This document shows, piece after piece, positions 57,856 to 64,000 of a stretch of DNA of 64,000 bases. The translations under genes were made by a program, and so were the position numbers. The DNA is taken from positions 649,327 to 713,326 of the forward strand of contig NZ_JACHXJ010000004.1 in the NCBI RefSeq assembly GCF_014192015.1. Direction: 5' to 3'. Each line of letters begins with the position of its first letter. Within the stretch, counting starts at the first letter, position 1. The notes beneath the pieces were generated by a model. The model ran no database searches, was not told the DNA's origin, and saw only the letters and a program-made list of their open reading frames with translations. The DNA is from Paenibacillus rhizosphaerae. Its GTDB lineage: Bacteria; Bacillota; Bacilli; Paenibacillales; Paenibacillaceae.

Positions 57856-59202
57856 ATGAGAAAAGGCAAGAAATGGCCGGTCATGCTGCTCGCGCTCATC
57901 CTGATGGTTTCCTTGTCCGCCTGCGGCGGGGGAAGTAAAAGCGGCAGCGGTACCTCGGAAGGAACGGCGGAGCCGGCGGCCACGACGGACGATTCCTCCA
58001 AGACGAGCTCGGATGAGAAAATCGAGCTGTCCTTCTGGTCGCTCGGTACGACCAACTATGAGGAGCTCGGCAAAGAATATACCAAAGAGCATCCCAACAT
58101 TACGATCAAATTCCAGAACACGTCCGATCAGACAGCACACCATAACAATCTGACGACAGCTTTGTCCGCCGGATCCGGAGCCCCGGACATCTTCATGCTG
58201 GAGATCGGCTTCATGGAGCGGTTCATTACGGCGGAGGACAAATTTTACAACCTGAATGATTTAGGGGCTAAAGATATCGCCGGCAACTACCTGGACTGGA
58301 AATGGAAGCAGGGCTCGTCCAAGGACGGCAGCTTCCAGATCGGGCTTCCGACCGACATCGGCCCGACCGTCGTATATTACCGCACCGATTTGATGGAGAA
58401 GGCGGGACTGCCGACCGATCCGGAAGAATTCGGCAAGGCGATCGATACGTGGGATAAGTTCGCTGCGGTGGCAAAGCAGTTCAAAGAGAAAACCGGCAAG
58501 CCGTTTGCGGACTTGACGGATCTGGTCTACAACGGCGTTCGTGACCAATCCGACGGTGAGATCTATTTCAGCAAGGCGGACGGCTCTTTCATCGGCGACA
58601 AAAACCCGATGGTGAAAAAAGCCTATGACTTTACGGTCAAAGGCATTCAGGAGGGCTGGATCGGCAATACGCTGCTGTGGTCTCCGGAATGGGGTCAGGC
58701 GACCAATGACGGCGGATTCGGCGTTATGCTCGGACCGGCATGGATGGCCGGCAACATCAAGACCAACGGTCCGGATTCTTCCGGCAAATGGAGAATTACA
58801 CAGCTTCCTGAAGGCGCGGGCAACTGGGGCGGTTCCTTCCTGACGCTGCCGAAGCAGGGCAAGCATTCGAAGGAAGCTTACGAATTCATCGCCTGGCTCG
58901 ACAGCAAGGAAAATCAGCTGGAATCGTTCAAATCCAAAGGCTTGATGCCTTCGATTCCTGCCTTGTACACAGATGAAGCCTTCACCGACTTCAAGGACGA
59001 TTTCTTTGGCGGTCAGGCGACGGCCGTGGAATACGGCAAAGCCGCGCAGCGCGTCAAACCGGTCTACTACGGTCCGCTGCATGACCAGACGGATACGTTC
59101 TTCAAGGATGCGCTGAAAAACGTCCTCGAGAAAAAGGCCGACCCGGCCAAAGAATGGGACGCCGCCGTCGAGAAAGCCAAAACGCTGGCGGAACGCAGCT
59201 AA
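57856..59202 (+). CDS. Sugar ABC transporter substrate-binding lipoprotein
   Basis: 448 residues. The signal peptide has lipobox LSAC, then a Ser/Gly linker and an extracellular solute-binding domain of the family 1 type ('ELSFWSLGTTNYEELGKEYTKE', 'GAPDIFMLEIGFMERFI', 'YYRTDLMEKAGLP', 'GVMLGPAWMAGNIKTNG'). It delivers oligosaccharides to the two permeases downstream (59319-61135). No ATPase gene is nearby; an MsmX-type shared ATPase is expected. The start at 57856 follows GAGAGGGG. Confidence 0.92.
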   Translation: MRKGKKWPVMLLALILMVSLSACGGGSKSGSGTSEGTAEPAATTDDSSKTSSDEKIELSFWSLGTTNYEELGKEYTKEHPNITIKFQNTSDQTAHHNNLTTALSAGSGAPDIFMLEIGFMERFITAEDKFYNLNDLGAKDIAGNYLDWKWKQGSSKDGSFQIGLPTDIGPTVVYYRTDLMEKAGLPTDPEEFGKAIDTWDKFAAVAKQFKEKTGKPFADLTDLVYNGVRDQSDGEIYFSKADGSFIGDKNPMVKKAYDFTVKGIQEGWIGNTLLWSPEWGQATNDGGFGVMLGPAWMAGNIKTNGPDSSGKWRITQLPEGAGNWGGSFLTLPKQGKHSKEAYEFIAWLDSKENQLESFKSKGLMPSIPALYTDEAFTDFKDDFFGGQATAVEYGKAAQRVKPVYYGPLHDQTDTFFKDALKNVLEKKADPAKEWDAAVEKAKTLAERS

Positions 59203-59241
59203 TCATTTTCTGAAATCCGATTGTTGAAGTATGTAGTCTGC

Positions 59242-59290
59242 ATCCAAACTCGTCAGGACGGCCGCAGGGCCATCCTTGGCGGGTTTGGAT
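59242..59290 (+). promoter_or_regulatory. mRNA stem-loop between binding-protein and permease genes
   Basis: ATCCAAAC-CG...AGGACGGCC / GGGCCATCCT...CG-GTTTGGAT folds into a long imperfect stem of about 49 bases without a T-run. Such stems usually stabilise the upstream binding-protein mRNA and lower permease expression. Confidence 0.6.
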
Positions 59291-59318
59291 GATCCTATGA
59301 GAACCGCGGAGGTGCAGC

Positions 59319-60272
59319 ATGGCAGAAACCGTAATCGCTTCGCAGGCCCGGAGCAGCAAGAAGCCTTTTCTGACGGAGCAAAGGCGGAGCCGGATTACAG
59401 CCTATACGTTTATTTCGCCTTTTTTTATTTTGTTCGCCATTTTCGGGTTGTACCCTATTTTCTTTACGATTTATCTGTCCTTCTATAAGTGGGATGCGCT
59501 CGGCCCGATGAAATACGTCGGGATGAAAAACTACGATCTGATCACAAGCGATCCGACCTTCTGGATCTCGTTCAGCAATACGCTCATTATGGGCGTGATG
59601 GGCACCGTCCCGCAGCTGATCATTGCGCTTCTTGTGGCGGTCATGCTCAACTCGGCGATGACCCGGTTCAAGAAGACGTTCCGGGTCCTCTTTTTCATGC
59701 CCAACATTACGTCGATCGTGGCCGTGACGCTTGTATTCAGCACCCTGTTCGGCAACAACGGCATGATCAACTGGATGCTGAACGGCCTGGGGCTGGAGAG
59801 CGTGGCCTTCAACTCCGGCTGGTGGGGTGTCAAAATCGCCATCTCCACCATGGTGATGTGGCGCTGGACGGGCTACAACGCGATCATCTTCTTGTCCGGC
59901 CTGCAGAGCATTCCGATGGACCTGTACGAAGCCGCGCGGATCGACGGGGCTAACCGCCGCCAGCAGCTGGCCTACATTACGCTGCCGCTGCTCAAGCCGT
60001 TTATCGTCTTCGTGACGCTGATCTCGACCATCGGCGCGCTCCAGCTGTTTACCGAACCGTACGTCTATTTGGGGCAGTCCGGGACGGGATCGACCCGTCA
60101 GGAAGGGATTACGATGGTGACTTATTTGTACAGCGAAGCCTTCCGCAACGGATTTTTCGGTACGGCGGCGGCCACGGCGGTCATGCTGTTTATCATTACG
60201 ATCATCTTCTCCATGATTAACATGTGGGTATCGGGACGGATGAACGGAGATACGGAAGGTGGTAAGGCATGA
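59319..60272 (+). CDS. Sugar ABC transporter permease, MalF/UgpA type
   Basis: 317 residues with six membrane helices. The EAA loop is in 'LYEAARIDGANRRQQLAYITL', where the shared ATPase docks. It pairs with the next gene, which overlaps by four bases (ATGA). GGAGGTG site. The substrate is a carbohydrate by family and neighbourhood. Confidence 0.93.
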   Translation: MAETVIASQARSSKKPFLTEQRRSRITAYTFISPFFILFAIFGLYPIFFTIYLSFYKWDALGPMKYVGMKNYDLITSDPTFWISFSNTLIMGVMGTVPQLIIALLVAVMLNSAMTRFKKTFRVLFFMPNITSIVAVTLVFSTLFGNNGMINWMLNGLGLESVAFNSGWWGVKIAISTMVMWRWTGYNAIIFLSGLQSIPMDLYEAARIDGANRRQQLAYITLPLLKPFIVFVTLISTIGALQLFTEPYVYLGQSGTGSTRQEGITMVTYLYSEAFRNGFFGTAAATAVMLFIITIIFSMINMWVSGRMNGDTEGGKA

Positions 60273-61135
60273 GTTCACTTCAAACGGCTTCTTCCCGGAC
60301 GCCGGGAGATACGGGATTGATCGGCAAAACACTCTTTTACATTTTGCTCGTGATCGGAGCGCTGGTCTCGATATTTCCTTTTTACTGGATGTTCGTTATT
60401 GCGACAAATGACCGCGGGGCGGTATTTCATATTCCCCCGATGCTGTCCATCGGCGGCGAGTTTCTGAACAATTTCCAGCGGGTGCTGGAGCGGACGGACT
60501 TCTTTCGCGCGCTGCTCAATTCGCTCTTTGTCTCATCCATGGTGACCGTGTCGGTGGTGTTCTTCTGCACCTTGGCCGGATACGCCTTCGCCAAGTATGA
60601 TTTTCCGCTGAAAAATGGGCTCTTTTATTTCGTCATCGCGACCCTGTTCGTCCCGACCCAGCTGAGCGTGCTGCCGACGTACATCATCATGGCGAAGCTG
60701 CACTGGATCGATACGTACAAGGCGCTGATCGTGCCCGCGATGGTGAACGCCTTCGGGATCTTCTGGATGCGGCAGTATATTTCCACGGCGGTCCACTCCG
60801 AGCTGATCGAGTCCGGACGCATCGACGGCGGCGGGCATTTCCGGATTTTCTGGAGCATTGCGATCCCGGTCATTACACCGGCCATGGCGACGCTGGGCAT
60901 TCTCAATTTTATGAACGTCTGGAATGACTTCTTCTGGCCGCTCGTCGTACTGAAGAACAGTGAGCATTTTACGATCCAAATCGCACTGCAGCAGCTGTTC
61001 TCCAATCGCGACGGGCTTGATTACGGCATGATCATGTCCGCGACGTTTACGGCGACGCTGCCCCTTCTGATCGTATTTCTGCTCTTCAGCCGCTGGGTCA
61101 TTGCAGGCTTGACTTCCGGAGCCATCAAGAGTTGA
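60269..61135 (+). CDS. Sugar ABC transporter permease, MalG/UgpE type
   Basis: 288 residues with six membrane helices. EAA loop 'LIESGRIDGGGHFRIFWSIAI' and a C-terminal 'FLLFSRWVIAGLTSGAIKS' typical of the MalG branch. It overlaps the preceding permease gene in ATGA and forms the channel with it. Confidence 0.93.
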   Translation: MSSLQTASSRTPGDTGLIGKTLFYILLVIGALVSIFPFYWMFVIATNDRGAVFHIPPMLSIGGEFLNNFQRVLERTDFFRALLNSLFVSSMVTVSVVFFCTLAGYAFAKYDFPLKNGLFYFVIATLFVPTQLSVLPTYIIMAKLHWIDTYKALIVPAMVNAFGIFWMRQYISTAVHSELIESGRIDGGGHFRIFWSIAIPVITPAMATLGILNFMNVWNDFFWPLVVLKNSEHFTIQIALQQLFSNRDGLDYGMIMSATFTATLPLLIVFLLFSRWVIAGLTSGAIKS

Positions 61136-61234
61136 TTCCCCTGAAATCTGCCAGACACGAAGGAATTGTTTCATGCCATGAAGAATGAATAGATCTAAAG
61201 ACATAGAAGCAGGAGGCAGGAGGACCCAAGTGCC

Positions 61235-62959
61235 ATGAAGCTCCGCCGCAAAATATTACTGGCTATTATTCTTCTGGTGTTCATACCGGTTATCATCATG
61301 GGCGTGGTCACCTATTACAACTTTTCCAACGCCATGGAGAAGAAGTCGAACAATTTCTACTGGATTTCGCTGCTGGAGACGGACCGCAAGCTCAAGTTCG
61401 CCTTGAATGAGATCAACTCCGTCTCCAATGCGGCGATTACCCAGCCGGTCATTCAGCAGTTTCTGAAAAATCCGGATGTAAGCGTGACGTACGACCGCAA
61501 GCAGGAGATCAACAATTTGCTGATCAACCACCCGATGATTACTTCGTTCAGTCTGTACTCCACCAACCAATTGATCTATCAATACAACGCGCCGATGTCA
61601 TTCGGCGATTTGAAGCGGCAAGCTTGGTATGCGTCCATGCTGGGCGCCGAAGGGCGCCCGGTATGGTCCGGGCCGGGGGAGAACGGTTCGGCGGCAGCGG
61701 GCCGGCCGGTTATGATTCATGCCCGCGTCATCAAAGACTACTACTCGCTGGAGACGATCGGCTACCTGGTCATCTATGTGAAGCCGGATATTTTGGATCA
61801 AGTATTCTGGGAAGCCGCGACGCTCAAGAACGGGGACATTCTGCTGGTGAACAAAGAGGGCAGCGTCGTATTCAACAAATCCGGGGACCGGATCGGGGAG
61901 AACATCCCTTTTCCTTTTCTGTCAGGCACGTACACCAAGACGAAGGACTATTACGTGGATTCCTTTCATCACGAAAAATCGCTTATTACCTTTCTGCCGT
62001 CCCACAATGAACAATGGTATCTGGTTGCGGTGACGCCGCTGAAGCTGATTCGTTCTGAATCCGTTTCCATTCGGAATATCGCCATTATTTTAGGACTGTT
62101 TTCTTTGCTGTCGGCACTCTGGTTCGACCAGTTTTTTATCCGCAGGCTGGTCCGCAGTCTGATCAGCGCCGTAAACGGCATGAAGCGGGTCAAGCAGGGC
62201 ATCTTCGTGCCGATTACATCCCATACGCAAAGCGATGATGAGACCGATCTGCTGATCGACGGCTTTAACCGGATGAGCTCGCAGATCCAGGAGCTGATCC
62301 AGCAGGTGGAGACGGAGCAGACCCGCAAGAAGGAAGCCGAGCTGCAGGCGCTGGTGGCCCAGATCAATCCCCATTTTATTTACAACTCGCTGGAGTCGAT
62401 CAACTCCATGGCGGTGCTGGCCGGGAACCGGGATATCAGCAAAATGGTCATTTCCCTCGGCAAGCTGCTGCGGATCAGCATCAGCGAGAACCAGGAGCTT
62501 ATTCCGCTGTATATGGAATTTGAGCATGTGCGCCATTACCTGAACATTCAGAAATACCGGTTCGAAGACCGGTTTGACTATGAAATCGACATTCCCGAGA
62601 CGCTGCGATCGTATATGACCCAGAAGCTGATCGTTCAGCCGATTGTTGAAAACGCCTTGTACCACGCCATTGAGCCGATGGAGGACAAAGGATATATCCG
62701 CATTCAGGCTCTTGAAGCCGGCCGGGACATCGTCATCGACGTGTCCGACAACGGGCCGGGCTTTGACCCGGAGTCGCTGCTTCGCATTTGGAACAAGGAG
62801 TCCGCCGGATCGAAAAAGTACCATGACAGCGGCGTTGGCTTGAAGAATGTCCATGAAAGGCTGCGGATCCGGTTCGGAAGCCGCTACGGCATCCTCATAT
62901 GCTCCTCTCCCGGCGGCGGATCGGTCGTTCGGATCCGGGTGCCGAAAATTATGCCATAG
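61235..62959 (+). CDS. Sensor histidine kinase, YesM (LytS-like His_kinase) family
   Basis: 574 residues. Two membrane helices (about 7-27 and 285-303) enclose an extracellular Cache-type sensor domain. A HAMP region follows, then the kinase core with phospho-acceptor 'ALVAQINPHFIYNSLESINS' and ATPase motifs 'IVENALYHAIEPM' and 'VSDNGPGFDPESL'. Such kinases control nearby sugar ABC operons together with an AraC-type YesN regulator, which is not visible here and may lie past the window end. It lies 99 bases after the permease gene. Confidence 0.92.
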   Translation: MKLRRKILLAIILLVFIPVIIMGVVTYYNFSNAMEKKSNNFYWISLLETDRKLKFALNEINSVSNAAITQPVIQQFLKNPDVSVTYDRKQEINNLLINHPMITSFSLYSTNQLIYQYNAPMSFGDLKRQAWYASMLGAEGRPVWSGPGENGSAAAGRPVMIHARVIKDYYSLETIGYLVIYVKPDILDQVFWEAATLKNGDILLVNKEGSVVFNKSGDRIGENIPFPFLSGTYTKTKDYYVDSFHHEKSLITFLPSHNEQWYLVAVTPLKLIRSESVSIRNIAIILGLFSLLSALWFDQFFIRRLVRSLISAVNGMKRVKQGIFVPITSHTQSDDETDLLIDGFNRMSSQIQELIQQVETEQTRKKEAELQALVAQINPHFIYNSLESINSMAVLAGNRDISKMVISLGKLLRISISENQELIPLYMEFEHVRHYLNIQKYRFEDRFDYEIDIPETLRSYMTQKLIVQPIVENALYHAIEPMEDKGYIRIQALEAGRDIVIDVSDNGPGFDPESLLRIWNKESAGSKKYHDSGVGLKNVHERLRIRFGSRYGILICSSPGGGSVVRIRVPKIMP

Positions 62960-62992
62960 ACCGGAGCGTCGGGGGAAGGAGGAGAGAGACGG

Positions 62993-64000
62993 ATGTTAAA
63001 AAGAAAACTGCGAAGCTGGGGCTGGGTGCTCCTCTATGCGGTCGTACTGACCGGCACGGTCGTTGTGGTGGCGCATGCCAACCATGAGCCAATCGAGGAG
63101 GACGCCACCGACAAGATCACGCTGACCTTCCGGCATTTCTGGATCAGCGAGCATGATCGGCCGATGCTGAACATTTTTGAGGATGTCGTGCGTGAATTTG
63201 AGGAGGCCCATCCCAACGTCAAGGTCAATTTCGACGGGATGGATCAAACGATCCACCGGGAGCAGAAGCTTAAGAGCGAGATGGTGACCGGCACACCTCC
63301 CGACATGTTCGTCCTGTTCGGCGGCGCCGAGATCGAGCCATATGTCAGGTCGAACCGGCTGCTCGATTTGACGGAGTTCGTGAACGGCAACCACCTGGAG
63401 AATGAGTTCAAAGATTTGAAGCTGTGGACCTTCGACCGCCATGTCTACGGCCTGCCGATTGAAGGCAACGCCGAGCCGCTGTATGTGAACGCTGCGCTTT
63501 TCCGCAAGCTCGGGATCGCCATTCCGGAAACGTTAAGCCAGTTAAACGAAGCGGTGGACGTGCTGCAGCAGCACGGCTATATCCCGTTCGCCCTCGGCAA
63601 TGAGGAGCGCTGGCCGGCGGCTATTTTCGCCCATTATTTAATGGACCGCTACGGCAACCCGCAAATGATCGAAAACTTAGTCGAGGGAAACAGCGGTGCC
63701 GCTTTTGAAAATGCGGCTTATCTGAAGGCATTTAACCAGATCGAGGCTTGGGCGGAAAAGGGTGCATTCGGTCCCCATCCCAACGATATTTCGACCGAAG
63801 AAGCGATCGACCTGTTCAGCCACGGTAAAGCGGGCATGTATTTAAATGGTAACTGGGACATTACGCTGTTTCATAACGAGCGGGCGCCGGCCGATTTTCA
63901 GAACGATATCAAGGCGATTCCGTTCCCGTCCCTCGAGCCCGGCAGTTCCATGCCGCTCGCAGGAGGCTATACGATCGGGATCGGCTTGTCTTCCAATTTA
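62993..64000 (+). CDS. Solute-binding protein without lipobox, downstream of the sensor kinase (cut by window end)
   Basis: 336 residues seen. An N-terminal hydrophobic segment ('WGWVLLYAVVLTGTVVVVAHA') lacks a lipobox cysteine, so the protein is either membrane-anchored or secreted. The rest is a family 1 solute-binding domain ('LTFRHFWISEHDRPMLNIFED', 'TGTPPDMFVLFGGAEIEPYV', 'YVNAALFRKLGIAIPETLSQL', 'GKAGMYLNGNWDI'). It starts 33 bases after the kinase gene with AAGGAGGAG. It may be a sensing partner of the kinase rather than a transport protein. The C-terminus is outside the window. Confidence 0.88.
   Translation, partial: MLKRKLRSWGWVLLYAVVLTGTVVVVAHANHEPIEEDATDKITLTFRHFWISEHDRPMLNIFEDVVREFEEAHPNVKVNFDGMDQTIHREQKLKSEMVTGTPPDMFVLFGGAEIEPYVRSNRLLDLTEFVNGNHLENEFKDLKLWTFDRHVYGLPIEGNAEPLYVNAALFRKLGIAIPETLSQLNEAVDVLQQHGYIPFALGNEERWPAAIFAHYLMDRYGNPQMIENLVEGNSGAAFENAAYLKAFNQIEAWAEKGAFGPHPNDISTEEAIDLFSHGKAGMYLNGNWDITLFHNERAPADFQNDIKAIPFPSLEPGSSMPLAGGYTIGIGLSSNL

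Overview
The window looks like chromosome of a Paenibacillus-type member of the Bacillales. It has strong AGGAGG ribosome binding sites, frequent GTG/TTG starts, a moderately high GC content and many orthologues of Bacillus subtilis genes: BdbC/BdbD, EcsA/EcsB, YkoC/E/D-type ECF transporter, KinB-like sensor kinase, bacilliredoxin, NadE, AcpS, MutY, SodA, SipS-type signal peptidase, QueG, YneF, FolE, aconitase, Ddl, and a YesM-type kinase beside a sugar ABC transporter. No rRNA, tRNA, CRISPR array, prophage or intact insertion sequence was seen.

Layout. 1-4.2 kb: a methionine sulfoxide reductase cut by the window edge, small hypotheticals, an anchored hydrolase and the bdbD-bdbC thiol oxidation pair. 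4.2-8 kb: an acetyltransferase and an ECF transporter (T, S and double ATPase), with a structured leader in front of the S gene. 8-16 kb: MFS exporter, LD-carboxypeptidase, EcsA/EcsB, and a flavoprotein-nitronate monooxygenase pair. 16-19.4 kb: KinB-like kinase, bacilliredoxin, NadE.

19.5-27.4 kb is the most unusual part. It holds a complete pqqA-B-C-D-E operon for pyrroloquinoline quinone, with a hairpin and T-run between pqqA and pqqB and an M19 dipeptidase translationally coupled to the end. A separate lipoprotein carrying all the CuA copper ligands lies convergent to the operon, and divergent from it is a quinoprotein dehydrogenase lipoprotein followed by another lipoprotein. Together these read as a self-contained extracellular PQQ oxidation module with its own copper electron carrier, in a Gram-positive cell.

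27.5-41.7 kb: small surface proteins, a GH53 galactanase remnant beside an intact GH42 beta-galactosidase, AcpS, MutY, SodA, signal peptidase, a QueG-Ogt fusion protein, an HD-GYP protein, YneF, FolE, a hydrolase whose C-terminus is supplied by a dispersed repeat, and an IclR regulator. 41.8-52 kb: S9 peptidase, secreted hydrolase, GntR and PadR regulator modules with clear palindromic operators, and aconitase. The palindrome in front of the IclR gene recurs in front of aconitase. 52-64 kb: amidase-domain protein, Ddl, UvsE, inositol phosphatase, and a sugar ABC transporter (binding protein and two permeases) followed by a sensor kinase and a second binding protein that runs off the window.

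All assignments come from reading the sequence and from knowledge of the families; no database search was run.
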